A DNA stretch of 64,000 nucleotides from Mesostigma viride. Lineage: Eukaryota; Streptophyta; Mesostigmatophyceae; Mesostigmatales; Mesostigmataceae. The notes beneath the pieces were generated by a model, which was not told the origin of the DNA, did not search any database, and saw nothing but the letters and a program-made list of their open reading frames with translations. How positions within the stretch are numbered: position 1 is the stretch's first letter; every line of letters starts with the position of its first letter. The stretch covers positions 527,471 to 591,470 of the forward strand of contig RPFO01000584.1 of the NCBI GenBank assembly GCA_009746045.1, given 5' to 3'. The position numbers and the translations under genes are program-made. Below, in pieces: positions 1-11,620 of this stretch.

Positions 1-844
1 AGGGAGGGAGGGAGGGAGGGAGGGAGGGAGGGAGGGAGGGAGGGAGGGAGGGAGGGAGGGAGGGAGGGAGGGAGGGAGGGAGGGAGGGAGGGAGGGAGGG
101 AGGGAGGGAGGGAGGGAGGGAGGGAGGGAGGGAGGGAGGGAGGGAGGGAGGGAGGGAGGGAGGGAGGGAGGGAGGGAGGGAGGGAGGGAGGGAGGGAGGG
201 AGGGAGGGAGGGAGGGAGGGAGGGAGGGAGGGAGGGAGGGAGGGAGGGAGGGAGGGAGGGAGGGAGGGAGGGAGGGAGGGAGGGAGGGAGGGAGGGAGGG
301 AGGGAGGGAGGGAGGGAGGGAGGGAGGGAGGGAGGGAGGGAGGGAGGGAGGGAGGGAGGGAGGGAGGGAGGGAGGGAGGGAGGGAGGGAGGGAGGGAGGG
401 AGGGAGGGAGGGAGGGAGGAGGGAGGGAGGGAGGGAGGGAGGGAGGGAGGGAGGGAGGGAGGGAGGGAGGGAGGGAGGGAGGGAGGGAGGGAGGGAGGGA
501 GGGAGGGAGGGAGGGAGGGAGGGAGGGAGGGAGGGAGGGAGGGAGGGAGGGAGGGAGGGAGGGAGGGAGGGAGGGAGGGAGGGAGGGAGGGAGGGAGGGA
601 GGGAGGGAGGGAGGGAGGGAGGGAGGGAGGGAGGGAGGGGGGAGGGAGGGAGGGAGGGAGGGAGGAGGGGGGAGGGAGGGAGGGAGGGAGGGAGGGAGGA
701 GGGGGGAGGGAGGGAGGGAGGGAGGGAGGAGGGAGGGAGGGAGGGAGGAGGGAGGGAGGGAGGAGGGAGGGAGGGAGGGAGGGAGGGAGGGAGGGAGGGA
801 GGGAGGGAGGGAGGGAGGGAGGGAGAGGGATGGACGGGGGAGGG
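1..844. repeat. (GGGA)n microsatellite, about 840 bp
   Basis: Almost pure GGGA tetranucleotide repeat from the first base. The interruptions are a few single-base changes (near 419) and GGAGGGGGGA variants between 637 and 760. It may continue before the window. One strand is entirely purine, so triplex or G-quadruplex structure is possible; that is inference. Confidence 0.98.
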
Positions 845-847
845 AGG

Positions 848-851
<4 letters not shown>

Positions 852-914
<63 letters not shown>
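852..914. repeat. (GA)n dinucleotide repeat
   Basis: About 30 GA units directly follow the GGGA array, with one GG interruption near 880. Confidence 0.95.
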
Positions 915-916
<2 letters not shown>

Positions 917-935
917 CTAGATGTGCATGTACGTA

Positions 936-1310
936 TGCGTGTGCGTGTGCGTGTGCGTGTGCGTGTGCGTGTGCGTGTGCGTGTGGGTGTGCGTGTGCGT
1001 GTGCGTGTGCGTGTGCGTGTGCGTGTGCGTGTGCGTGTGCGTGTGCGTGTGCGTGTGCGTGTGCGTGTGCGTGTGCGTGTGCGTGTGCGTGTGCGTGTGC
1101 GTGTGCGTGTGCGTGTGCGTGTGCGTGTGCGTGTGCGTGTGCGTGTGCGTGTGCGTGTGCGTGTGCGTGTGCGTGTGCGTGTGCGTGTGCGTGTGCGTGT
1201 GCGTGTGCGTGTGCGTGTGCGTGTGCGTGTGCGTGTGCGTGTGCGTGTGCGTGTGCGTGTGCGTGTGCGTGTGCGTGTGCGTGTGCGTGTGCGTGTGCGT
1301 GTGCGTGTGC
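936..1310. repeat. (GTGTGC)n hexanucleotide repeat
   Basis: About 62 near-perfect GTGTGC units with one GTGGGT variant near 985. Both strands read as long open frames (Val-Arg, Cys-Val, His-Thr), which are by-products of the repeat and not genes. Confidence 0.97.
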
Positions 1311-2624
1311 ATGCGCACATGCCACACGTGCACATGCACGTATGGGTGGGCAGGGCATTGCGTTTGCAGCGACGACGTATACACAGTCCAGGTTACCATA
1401 GGCGTCCAACCGGAACCTACGCTTGCTGTATGCTGTTGAAAGCATCTTCAAGTTCTCGTAAAAAGCCAGGGCGTTCCCCATTTTTGGACCACGTGTTTGA
1501 AGCGATGCCATATGCACGCTCCAAGGTACCATAGTCGCAGCTATGAGAAAGCCACTCTAATGCACCAATGAGCATTTGCTCGGGTCTTACCACGTCCAAC
1601 CGGAGCCCGCGCCCGCCGTTGTCTGGAGATTCGGCTCGCTGATCGGGCCGATTTTCTCCGTAAATAACCGAACGCCTCCAGCGAGATATGGCATGTTTTG
1701 TGCATGTGACGGCGGGCGGCTCTGGGGTCGTCCCCAGCCAATAAACAAACCGGCTTTGAAACAATATCGACAGAGAAGCAATGGCACCAACACCTGGAAA
1801 AACTTGCAAAGAAAGCTACCTGTCTGCGTTCGAACGCAGACAGGTAGCTGGAAAAGCGACATGCACGACAGGTCACCGGCGCGTTTTTATCATATTTCTG
1901 CAGCACTTTATCAAATTAGTGGTGCAGAAGGTAGTGGTTTGCAGCTGGACAAGACGTGCATGTTATTAGCCCGCATGCCCGGATGCATCATGCACTTGCT
2001 TGACGTTTGCGCCCTTTCCCGCGAAATCTGGGCTGTCTTCCCGCGCCTCCGCCAGTTCACAAACGAGTTCACCGGCGAGCAGTTCACTACATCGTTGCGA
2101 CCCATGTGAGTGCGTGAACTCGAAGTGAAGGGCCGGTGAAGCGCCGGTGGCGACCCGGCCGTCGACCCAGTTCACAAAGAGTTCACCGACGGAGTTCACC
2201 GAGCCTCATGTGAGTCGTGCCTTAACGTGAACGTTACGACGCACGTTACTTGATGTACGGAATTACGGATCGTGCCCTTGTTGTTGTTGTGTCCCACGCC
2301 GCACGCACGGATCGTGCCCTCAGCTAGCTTCGTGCCATGGACGGCGTGCTGGCAGGGGCTGGGCGGCTGACCCCACTAATTGGCCTGTGCTCGCGGCATA
2401 TGGCATGCTGCTAGGCGTGCCATGCAGCTCGCACCGCATGCGCGCGCGGCAGTCGGCACTGGTGTCGCCCCAAGGCAACAGCCGCCCAAATTCGCGCCAG
2501 CCCCGCCAACATTTGCTGCGTAACACGGCTGGCTAGCTCGTCTATGGTTGCGCTCTCACTAGCTGGCAAGGTGCACGCCTAAATAAATAAAGCCGCCGGG
2601 TTGGCGACGTACCCGAGTTTAAAA
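1311..2624. other. Region upstream of eIF3b; no supported gene
   Basis: No convincing coding sequence. It holds the perfect palindrome at 1814-1849. It also holds a local direct repeat rich in GAGTTCAC: CAGTTCACAAACGAGTTCAC near 2056-2075 resembles the copy near 2168-2199. The promoter and 5' UTR of eIF3b must lie here, but I see no clear TATA box close to the start codon. Confidence 0.6.
1814..1849. repeat. Perfect 36-bp palindrome
   Basis: The 18-bp half AGCTACCTGTCTGCGTTC is followed directly by its exact reverse complement, with TTCGAA at the centre and no spacer. It could form a cruciform or be a binding site for a dimeric factor. It could also be a joined pair of short inverted repeats. 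No function is assigned. Confidence 0.95.
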
Positions 2625-5600
2625 ATGGTTGCCACGGAAGAGAGCAGCCGGCCTGTCCAGGTCAATATTGACTGGAGCAAGGTCGACTTGGATGACATTG
2701 TGTTGCCAGAGGGAGAGGATTTTGGGATTAAGAGGTAAGAATTTAGTTTTCTTTGTGCAGGGGCGATCTGTTTTTTTGTGTGCATGTTGAAGCGGCAGCT
2801 CTTTGTATGCCACTGCACGTTCGTGTATCTGACTAGGCAACGTTTGTTTGCATTTTCTGGGAATGGCTGGCGGTCAGCGATGACGAGATGGAAGATAACG
2901 ATGACGTGCAGACGGAGACGGGTTTCGGCAGCGTCGTAGTCGTGGATAACCTGCCCGTGGTGCCGGAGGCGAAATACGAAAAGCTGGTTACAGTGCTGCG
3001 GAAAATCTTTAGTCAAGTGGGCACCATTCGAGACGGCGGTCTATATGTGCCCGTGGATGAAGAGAAGAACACCAAAGGCTACGCATTTGTGGAGTTCACC
3101 TCGCCTCAGGTGCGCAGAGAGACCCAATGCTTGCCATCGGGTCTATGCATGGACTGGACGGTCCTGGGTTAGTCGGGATGCGTGCGAAGAATTGTTGGGT
3201 ACCGTGGCAGCTATTGTGGCGACAAGGCGAAAGCGCTTTTTATTAGATGCAGTTAACAGTAGACTAGTATGCGCTTACCGATCGTATCATTGATCGCAGC
3301 AGCAGCGCTTCGGTATCATCCGAGGTGACTCGATGGGCATCAACTCTAGATTTGTTGGAAGCCCGGAGGAGAATGATCATGGAAGGCTGTAGTGGTGACT
3401 TCTAGTGGACTGATACCCGTCGCTCTTCCTTCAGCAGTGCTGTCATGCTATTTAGAGGCAATTCAAGCTAGCTGCGGGCCTCGTAGCCTAGAATATTAAT
3501 AGAAGTCTTGGGTGGGGCTTGGTGCCAGTCCCTGCAGCTCTTTCCAAGGCACAGCGTCCTTGTGAGTGGACCTCTTTGAGGGCACGCATAACAGCAGCCA
3601 TAGGGTGGTGGCCAGCCGTGCGTCGGAGCTGGGTTTCCAGGCAACTGTCTTGTCTGGGGATGGGCACGCTGACTCCAGCACAAACCTGGTGTGGATGGCA
3701 GAAATATGTTCTTACCACCGGGGGGTTCTCCTCTGGCGCTACCTATCCTGCTCCCTCTCGCATCAACTGTGCTAAATGAATGAAAGTGGTGGCAGGAGTA
3801 TGGTATTATGGTCACAGATGACCCGTAACTGGACCTAGGCTTTATTTCTCTCATGGATAGTAATCAATTATGGCTGGTTGCATCCCGCCCATTTAACCGT
3901 ATATATGTATTACTCATTTGCATAGTTGGCATCTCTTATTTTATCTTCCCGATTCGCCCATCGATGCTCCCCCCCTACATCTCCCTATGTTCCACCCACC
4001 TGGCCCCCCTCCCCCCTCCCCCTCCCCTCCCCCTCCCCCTCCCCTCCCCCTCCCCCTCCCCCTCCCCTCCCCCTCCCCTCCCTCCCCCTCCCCTCCCCCT
4101 CCCTCCCCTCCCCCTCCCCCTCCCCTCCCCCTCCCCTCCCCCCCTCCCCTCCCCCTCCCCCTCCCCTCCCCTCCCCCTCCCCTCCCCCTCCCCTCCCCTC
4201 CCCCTCCCCTCCCCCTCCCCCTCCCCTTTATCCACCCACATAGCCCTCGGCGGCGGTACGTGGTGTCACGCAATCCCTAGCCGGGGCTCCCTGGCCGGGG
4301 ACCGGCCACAAAAAGAACGAGCTCCAATGTCGCGGGCGAAGCCCGCAAAACTTGTATATGTATTACTCATTTGCATAGTTGGCATCTCTTATCTTATCTT
4401 CCCGATTCGCCCATCGATCCTCCCCCCTACATCTCCCTATGTTCCACCCACCTGGCCCCCTCCCCTCCCCCTCCCCCTCCCCCTCCCCTTTATCCACCCA
4501 CATATCTTCCCTCCCCCCCTCCCCATTTGCTGCCAATCCTCCCCTGTCCCAGTCCTCCTCCCCGTCCCCCACTCTTCCCCCTTGTTGGCCCCCCTTTCTT
4601 CCCTCATCCACCCACAACAACCAGGAGGCACCAGCAGCTAACTCAAAGGCCACCCCTTCCCCTCTTTTTGGTACCCCCCTTCCCTTCCCTCGTCCCCAAG
4701 CCACCCCACACCCCCACCTCTGGGAGGCGCAAACGGCCAACTCTCCCTTTCTCGTTTCTTTTTGTCCACTGACACCCCTAGGAGGCGCAAGCGGCCAACT
4801 CTAACCATGCCTGTCCCCTTTCTTTTGTCCTCTGACACCCCTAGGAGGCACAAGCGGCCAAGGAGACGACCAATGGGTACAAGCTGGACAAGTCGCACGT
4901 GTTTGCGGTCAACATGTACGACGAGCTGGAGAAGCTGGCCGCCGTACCGGAGGAGTATGCGCCGCCGCCGGAGCCAGCCATGCAGAGCAAGGTAAGGCAA
5001 GAAGCATGGTAGACAAACTACTTCCTGGGCAAAGCTTCTGGAGTGGATGCATTGCGAGATTAGGGCCTTTAGAGTAGGAGCATGACTACCTTCGATGCAA
5101 AGCAAGGTGAACGCCTTGTCACGCCTTTCCGATGCATGCATGCACGGACAGCAGTGTGGGCTCTGATGAGGGCCCGTTTTTTTTTTCACATTCACCGGAC
5201 ATGCAGAGCAATCATGTTGGTGCTGTGCCTGGAAGGTGGGTCGTATTGTGGACGGTGCATGCGTGCTTACATGTGGACTCGTTTCTCTGTCTGTGTGTGT
5301 ACACGTGGGCCCATAGATGCCTATCCTTTTGTCTTTTTCACATTGGCAGTGTGGGTGTCCGTGATAGCGTGTGTGCGTGTCGGTGTCTGCGTCTGTAGGT
5401 GCATGAATGCATGCATGCTGTTCACTTAACTGTATGCGAACACCTGCGTCCGTATCATATATTAATGTTTTCCTGAAGTTTATGTTCTCTTTCTAGTTTT
5501 CATTTTTAAACGGGTACTGTAGCCATCTACTCATGCCTTGCGTGTTTGCGGGTGCCCATGCGAGCACCATTGTGATTATGACTGCTGTTGTTACAGTCAT

Positions 5601-5787
5601 GTTTATTTTAGTATTTACGCATATGGCTGGTAACGGATGCACATAAACGAATGAATGAATTGCTTTCCAGTATTATTATTGTTATTATTATCATCATCAT
5701 CATCATCATCATCATCATTAGTACGGCTACTACTACTACTACTACTACATTTTATCATTAGTACTACTATTACTACTACTACTACCA

Positions 5788-5842
<55 letters not shown>

Positions 5843-7237
5843 CACTACTGCTACTAGTAGTACTAGTACTGCTACTACTACTGCTACTTCTACTACTACT
5901 ACCACCACAACCACTGCTGCTGTCATCACCATCACTACTGGTGCCTCGCACATGCAGGATTTCTGCTGGACTGGCTGCTTTTCTTGTGAATCTGATTCTT
6001 GCGTGCGTCCTGATCGTGCCTTCAATGCGATTATCCTCATCGCTATGTGCCCTCTCCGCAGGAGAACCTGCTGGACTGGCTGCTGGACGAGCGTGCACGC
6101 GACCAGTTTGTCATCCGCTACGGCGACGAGACTGAGGTCTACTGGAACGACCCGCGCAAGGGCGCGCCGGACCCTGTATACTCGCGATCGGTGAGCGCGC
6201 CATCCATCATCCCCCAGCGTGAAGCATCTACCATCTTGCATCCTCGTCCTGCATCTGCATCCTAAATTGTATTGGTGCATGTTTAGCATGCGTCGGCGCC
6301 CTTTGCCCCGCCACTCCCCACCCCCTTCCCACCTACAAACATGCCACCCCCGCCTCCCTCTTGCCCCTTTCTTTCCCTTTCATTTCCACTCCCCTTCATC
6401 CTTATGCTCCCCATGTCCGCCCGGTACTAGTAATGGCTAGGCTGGCTGGTTGGAACGCTATGCCGCCCATGCGAGCCATGGGGTTGCGGTGCCCGGTGGG
6501 CATGCGCCGCGGCTTTGTTTCCTGGAATGACGTCAAACCAAGAATAAGTTATATAAAGATAGAATTCGCACACTACTTGGTGGAGCTCGCTAGCCTCTGC
6601 CAGCTCGGGTTTCGTTAATTTGCCAGTTGTCACCAGCTCTGTCCTTGCTGCCTTGGTTCCCTTCTTCTGGCACGCTTTCCTCATGTGGCCTTAAATAACA
6701 TGCACAAGCATCCCACGCCTGGATGGCATGCTGTTATGCAAACCCCATGGCTAAGTTTCACGCGCACACGCTTGCGTATGGTCTGCGGATTGACCTGTCT
6801 CCCTTCCATCTTCCCCCTTCCCCCGGTGCCTTCCCCTTCCTTTTCTATTTCCGCTTCCGCTTTCCTCCTGACACGGACACGGACACTGACACCGACCCCC
6901 GACCCGACCCCGACCCGACCCCGACCCTTCCTCGTTTTCCCCTTCTGCCCCTACAGTTCTGGACGGAGAGTTTTGTGCAGTGGGGCCCGCGTGGCTCGTT
7001 CCTGGCGACGCTCCATCGGCCCGGCGTGGCGCTCTGGGGCGGCCCCTCCTGGAGCAAGCTGTGCCGCCTGGAGCACCATGGTGTGCGGCTGATCGACATC
7101 TCCCCTGCAGAGAAGTTCCTCATCTCCTGCTCCAGCCACGAGCCGAGCAACCCACGCGACACGCAGACCGTCACACTCAACATCTGGGACTGCCGCTCTG
7201 GTAAGGGGCCGTTGGGGCGTGGTCCACGCTCTCTCCC

Positions 7238-7287
<50 letters not shown>

Positions 7288-10200
7288 CTCTCGCTCTCGC
7301 TCTCGCTCTCGCGCTCTCTCGCTCTCTCTCTCTCGCTCTCTCGCTCTCTCGCTCCCCCCCCCCCCCCTCTCTCTCTCTCTCTCTCGTTTTTCCACACCCA
7401 CCCACCCAATCACCCAACACAAACCCACACAATCCCCCGCACCCACATACACACCCGTGTCTTCCTTTCCGGCCCCCAACCCCAGCCACCCACGTCTCCC
7501 CTCCGCGGGCCCCTTCTCCCTCTCCTCTTCCCCTTCAATCACCCTCAACCCCCGCACGTGTTCTTAAGTGACAGAATTTTTACTCTCACTAACTAGACGT
7601 TGCCTTTCATACACCCATGGCCTCCCTTGGCTTGCACGCACAGGCTCCCTCCTGCGAACATTCCAAGGGAGCACCGACGAGTGGGCCGTTGGATCCTCAG
7701 GTGTGAACGGCCAGATGGCCTGGCCGGTGTTCAAGTGGGCGGGCGGCGGAGAAGACAAGTATTTTGCCCGCATCGGGAAGAACTGCATCTCCGTCTACGA
7801 GACTGCCACGATGGGTCTCATCGACAAGAAGTCCATCAAGCTCGACGGCGTCCATGACTTCTCCTGGTCACCTGGCGAGCCGCTCCTGTGCGCGTTTGTG
7901 CCTGAGTCGGCCGGCGGAAACCAGCCCGCCCGTGTCTCCCTCTACGAGGTGCCCTCCAAGGCTGAGCGGCGGCAGAAGAACCTCTTCTCTGTCTCTGACG
8001 TCAAGATCTACTGGCAGGTGCGTGGGGGGGGGGGGGGCTTGCTCCTAGTAGGGGGTTTTGCGCCGCGTCAACCTAGTGCCATGATCTTGTGGTCGGGCTC
8101 TGGCTAAAAGGGAGGCTAGCGACGTGGCTGCTGGCTCCAGTACTTTCCTCTCCTGTTGTGGTCATGCCAACTGCATTGTGGCCTGCCCTGCGGTTTTATG
8201 GCTGCTTTCGCCGTAGGCTCTGCGAGGATGACAATCTGCTATAACCGTCTTCTGTGCTGGTTCATCCTGTGTAGGCTCTGATCCCATCTCCCTCCCTTTT
8301 TTTCCGAACTCTGCCCTCCCTTTCTCCCCCCCTTGGCTTGCGTCCACTATTTCCTTCGCGTCCACTGCCTCTTCTTCCCCCGGCACTCCCATTGCAGAGC
8401 CAAGGCGACTACCTGGCGGTGCAGGTGGACCGCTACACGAAGACAAAGAAGAGCACGTACACCGGGTTTGAGCTGTTCCGCGTAAAGGAGCGTGACATCC
8501 CCATCGAGGTGCTGGAGCTGGAGAACAAGAACGAGAAGGTGGTTGGTTTCGCGTGGGAGCCCAAGGGCCACCGCTTCATCATCATGCACAGCGAGGGCAG
8601 CAAGCCGGACATCTCGATCTACTCGATGAAGAGCGGCGTGTCATCGTCCAAGGTGGGTTCCCTGCTCCCTGTCCCTCCCTCCCTCCCTCCCTCCCTCCCT
8701 CCCTCCCTCCCTCCCCCCCCCCCCCCCCCCTCCCTCACTCCCTCACTCCCTCACTCCCTCACTCCCTCACTCCCTCACTCCCTCACTCCCTCACTCCCTC
8801 ACTCCCTCACTCCCTCACTCCCTCCCTCCCTCCCTCCCTCCTCCCTCCCTCCCTCCTCCCTCCCTCCCTCCCTCCCTCCTCCCTCCCTCCCTCCCTCCCT
8901 CCCTCCCTCCCTCCCTCCCTCCCTCCTCCCTCCCTCCCTCCCTCCCTCCCTCCCTCCTCCCCCCTCCCTCCCCCCCTCCCCCCCCTCCCCCCCCCCCCCT
9001 CCCCTCCCCCCCCCCCCCCTCCCCTCCCCTCCCCTCCCCTCCCCTCCCCTCCCTCCCCTCCCCTCCCCTCCCCTCCCCTCCCTCCCTCCCCTCCCCTCCC
9101 TCCCCTCCCCTCCCTCCCCTCCCCCCTCCCCTCCCCTCCCCTCCCCTCCCTCCCCTCCCCTCCCCTCCCCTCCCCTCCCCTCCCTCCCCTCCCTCCCCCC
9201 TCCCCTCCCCCCCTCCCCTCCCCCCCCCCCTCCCCCCTCCCCCCCCGACAAGATGCCTCGTTCCAAGCCCATGGCTGCAGTTTCACCCACTTATTGCTCA
9301 TGCTCACGCATGGTATGCTATGTTCCGTAGTTTAAGGAATGGTGAAGCTCGCGTATCATGGCAGATACCTGGGACAGGTCGTGGCCATCAAGCCTGCTGC
9401 CTGTATCAGCATATTGTGCTATCATTTGTCCCTCTCTGTCTCTCTCCCTTGTCTCAACACACTCCACACCATTTCTTCCACATTTCCTGTGTCTTCACTG
9501 GCCCCCATGTCTTACCCAACCCCATGCCTTTCCTTTTCCCAAAGCCTGCTGAAGTTCTATAAATCCTTATCGTTCCCGCATTTTTAATTATGCCAGGTGT
9601 CGCTGATGACGACGCTGAAGAACAAGACGGCCAACCAGCTCTTCTTCAGCCCGCAGGGCAACCACGTGGTGTTTGCCGGCCTCAAGGCAATGAACGGCCA
9701 GCTCGAGTTCTACAACCTGAACGAGATGGAGACGATGGTGTCAACGGAGCACTTCATGTGCACAGATGTGGACTGGGACCCAACGGGCAGGTATGTGTTT
9801 GAATATTAATCTTATCGCTATTTAAGAAATAGGAGCTTGTATAGATTTATCATGTTCAATGTGTAACCGGTCAACCCAGCCAACCAGTGTCAGTGGCAAA
9901 CATGACCCGCTTTTTACCCAGTTTCTACAGCATAGAGTCCTTGCCCTCCTGTGCTGTGGCTGTCGTCAGAGGTAGATGGTGATGGGTTCAGCTTGGTATG
10001 TTTGTTGTTAGCCAGTGCCCTTCGTATGAGTGCGTGTATGGCGTTGAACTTCGGTAACAAGAATTTTCGCGCCTTTGCCCCTTCCATTGCCTCCCCCCCA
10101 TTACCTATCCATTCCCCCAGGTTTGTGGCAACGAGCGTGACCTCGGTGAACCAGATGGAGAACGGTTTCAACATCTACAGCTACCATGGCAAGCTGCTCT

Positions 10201-10565
10201 ACAAGGTGCGCCGCGACCGCTTCTACCAGTTCCTCTGGCGCCCGCGCCCACCAACGCTCCTCTCGCCCGAGAAGGACGCGGAGGTCGCCAAGAACCTGCG
10301 CGCTTACAGCAAGCGCTACGAGGAGGAGGACGAGGCGGTGCGAGCGCAGCAGGACACGGACCTGGCCGCGGAGCGCCGCGAGATGCTCGACACGTTCCAC
10401 ACATGGCTCTCCGACCGGCTGCGCGAGCGTTCGGAGCTCAAGCCGGAGCGCGAGGCGCTTGGCTGCTACTCGGACGTGGAGGATGAGTACGAGACGGAGG
10501 TCGTCGAGGTGGAGGAGATTATCGACGTGTCCGAGGAGGTGCTCTACGGTGGCCAGCGACGTTGA
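2625..10565 (+). CDS. EIF3B: Eukaryotic translation initiation factor 3 subunit B (eIF3b), nine exons, complete
   Basis: eIF3b is a core scaffold of the eIF3 complex that recruits the 40S subunit during cytoplasmic translation initiation. Exons that keep frame: 2625-2734, 2878-3109, 4845-4991, 6062-6190, 6957-7200, 7644-8017, 8398-8652, 9597-9790, 10121-10565. All eight introns are GT-AG. The product is 709 residues, the usual plant length. The N-terminal segment ends EGEDFGIKS. An RRM follows, with VVVVDNLP at 56-63 and KGYAFVEF at 103-110. Then comes the beta-propeller region, with EPSNPRD, RYTKTKKSTY, KERDIPIEVLELENKN and FAWEPKGHRF. A C-terminal helical acidic tail, which in known eIF3b contacts eIF3i and eIF3g, ends IDVSEEVLYGGQRR. 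The ATG at 2625 is the first in frame and gives a family-like N-terminus. No domain is missing. The family assignment is certain; some splice ends are inferred from frame and GT-AG. Confidence 0.96.
3893..4505. repeat. Duplicated segment plus (CCCCT)n tract inside eIF3b intron 2
   Basis: Two near-identical copies of about 115 bp lie at about 3897-4016 and 4353-4464. Both run from TATATGTATTACTCATTTGC through CCACCCACCTGGCCCC. Each is followed by a pyrimidine tract: long in the first copy (about 4008-4228, CCCCT/CCCCCT) and short in the second (about 4456-4492). Both tracts end in TTTATCCACCCACATA. The spacer from about 4240 to 4350 is GC-rich unique sequence. Confidence 0.85.
4621..4860 (+). 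repeat. Tandemly repeated splice-acceptor segment at the intron 2/exon 3 junction
   Basis: The true exon 3 starts at 4845 after CACCCCTAG and reads GAGGCACAAGCGGCCAAGG. Near-copies sit upstream: CACCCCTAGGAGGCGCAAGC at about 4771-4790, CTGGGAGGCGCAAACGGCC near 4720-4738, and a weaker CCAGGAGGCACCAGCAGC near 4621-4638. Only the last copy continues into the conserved eIF3b frame, so the upstream ones are decoy or duplicated acceptors. Confidence 0.8.
5679..5932. repeat. Trinucleotide repeats (ATT, ATC, ACT) in eIF3b intron 3
   Basis: Runs of ATT, then ATC, then a long ACT array with point variants. Open frames on both strands here (poly-Ser, Thr, Val) are by-products of the repeat. Confidence 0.9.
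7237..7388. repeat. (CT)n tract in eIF3b intron 5
   Basis: CT dinucleotides with scattered CG variants and one poly-C run near 7353-7367. It forms a very long one-strand pyrimidine tract inside the intron. Confidence 0.92.
8660..9246. repeat. About 590-bp pyrimidine tract in eIF3b intron 7
   Basis: CCCT, CCCTCACT, CCTCC and CCCCT variants follow each other with almost no purines on the + strand. A Leu-Pro-Pro-Ser open frame through it is an artefact, because it begins in exon 7 and passes the GT donor at 8653. Confidence 0.95.
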
Positions 10566-10956
10566 ACAGTCGCCACTGTGCGACCGGGATTTGGTGGTTG
10601 TGAATTGTTTCTTTCGCGGCCAGTGATGCCCTGGACAGTGGCTCTACTTGCCGTGGTTCAGCCGGCTGGTCTCTCATCTTTTATCAATGCGGCTGGTCAG
10701 AACGCTCGTAACCGTGTCGTCACTCGCTCTTACTGGCACAGCAGTGCTCAGGGGCATGCGAAGCTCGACCAGGCAAGGTTGCCATCCTGGGATGGTCCTG
10801 CATGGATGATGTTGCCATGGGGGGAGACGCATGTGCAGAGCGCCCAGGGCAGGCAAGGTGGTGCTTGGATCCGTTCCATGGTGATTTCGAGCCACCATGA
10901 CTATCTGAGGCTGTGAGAACAATTAGGGCAAGTACACCGGGACCTGGCCATATATC

Positions 10957-10962
10957 AATAAA
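10957..10962 (+). terminator. Candidate polyadenylation signal of eIF3b (AATAAA)
   Basis: A canonical AATAAA about 390 bp after the eIF3b stop codon. A second one lies near 11256. The chlorophyte-type TGTAA signal is not prominent nearby. Which signal is used cannot be told from sequence alone. Confidence 0.45.
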
Positions 10963-11439
10963 GCATGCGTGCAGCAGGGCCGGTGAGCCTGCCAGCTGAG
11001 TTTTGTGCATGGCTACTTTGTTCTTGCCTGAGGTTGTGGGATCTTGGGCTACACGTGGACTGGACCTGGATGAGCAGGGCGGTGCACAGTACTGCATGTT
11101 GTTCGATGGCCTCCACAGGCTCAGCATAGCCAAACATTGATGGCACCCTGGATCTGGCTTTCCAATGCTGCACTAGGCAAGGAAACTGGTTATTGGTAGT
11201 TTTCGTATGTGAGACAACACTAAATAGTTGCAAACCTCAATTTTTCATTGATTTCAAATAAACACGGTTCCCCCTTCTCAAGAAGCTTTCAGCCGTGTTC
11301 AGCCCGTCTCACGTGTCGAGGCTGAACAAGTCTCGAGTGGACACGTGTGTAGTACTCCTACACACACAGATCTCGGATGATTTATCTAGTACCAAATCCG
11401 AATGGCTTGCATCACTCCCCGGAAAGGAGAACTTTTGCG

Positions 11440-11620
11440 GTTGGACTGTAGGTGTCAGTTGGCGATGCCTTAGGATCAGGAGACGTCCGTCCTATAGTCA
11501 GCAAAAGTGGGTGCGAGAGGTCCCCAGTTCGATTCCGGCCTGGATTCATTTGCAGATCGCGTTTTCCGGGGACCGGCACTGAACGCAAATGGTTTTCACC
11601 TTTGCGGCGTGCCAAATCAG
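11440..11620 (+). mobile_element. tRNA-like block, possible SINE
   Basis: An A-box-like stretch TAGGTGTCAGTTGG (11449-11462) and a B-box AGTTCGATTCC (11526-11536) have the sequence and order of an internal RNA polymerase III promoter. Their separation is somewhat long for a plain tRNA. The T-stem pairs poorly, so this is not an intact tRNA gene. A tRNA-derived SINE or a decayed tRNA fits better. The element's ends are not defined. Confidence 0.35.

Noticed and set aside
830-1534. Long open frames on both strands through GA and GTGTGC repeats
   Set aside because: Hexanucleotide and dinucleotide repeats without stops; no domain and both strands equally open.
3853-4641. Pro-rich open frames in eIF3b intron 2
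   Set aside because: They arise from the CCCCT tract inside a well-supported intron.
5615-6289. Poly-Val and poly-Thr/Ser open frames
   Set aside because: Trinucleotide repeat in eIF3b intron 3, partly overlapping exon 4 antisense.
8338-9335. Leu-Pro-Pro-Ser protein
   Set aside because: Read-through of exon 7 into a pyrimidine-tract intron; the conserved eIF3b text stops at the GT donor 8653 and resumes at 9597.
11442-11545. Intact tRNA gene
   Set aside because: A- and B-box are present but the T-stem and acceptor stem do not pair properly.
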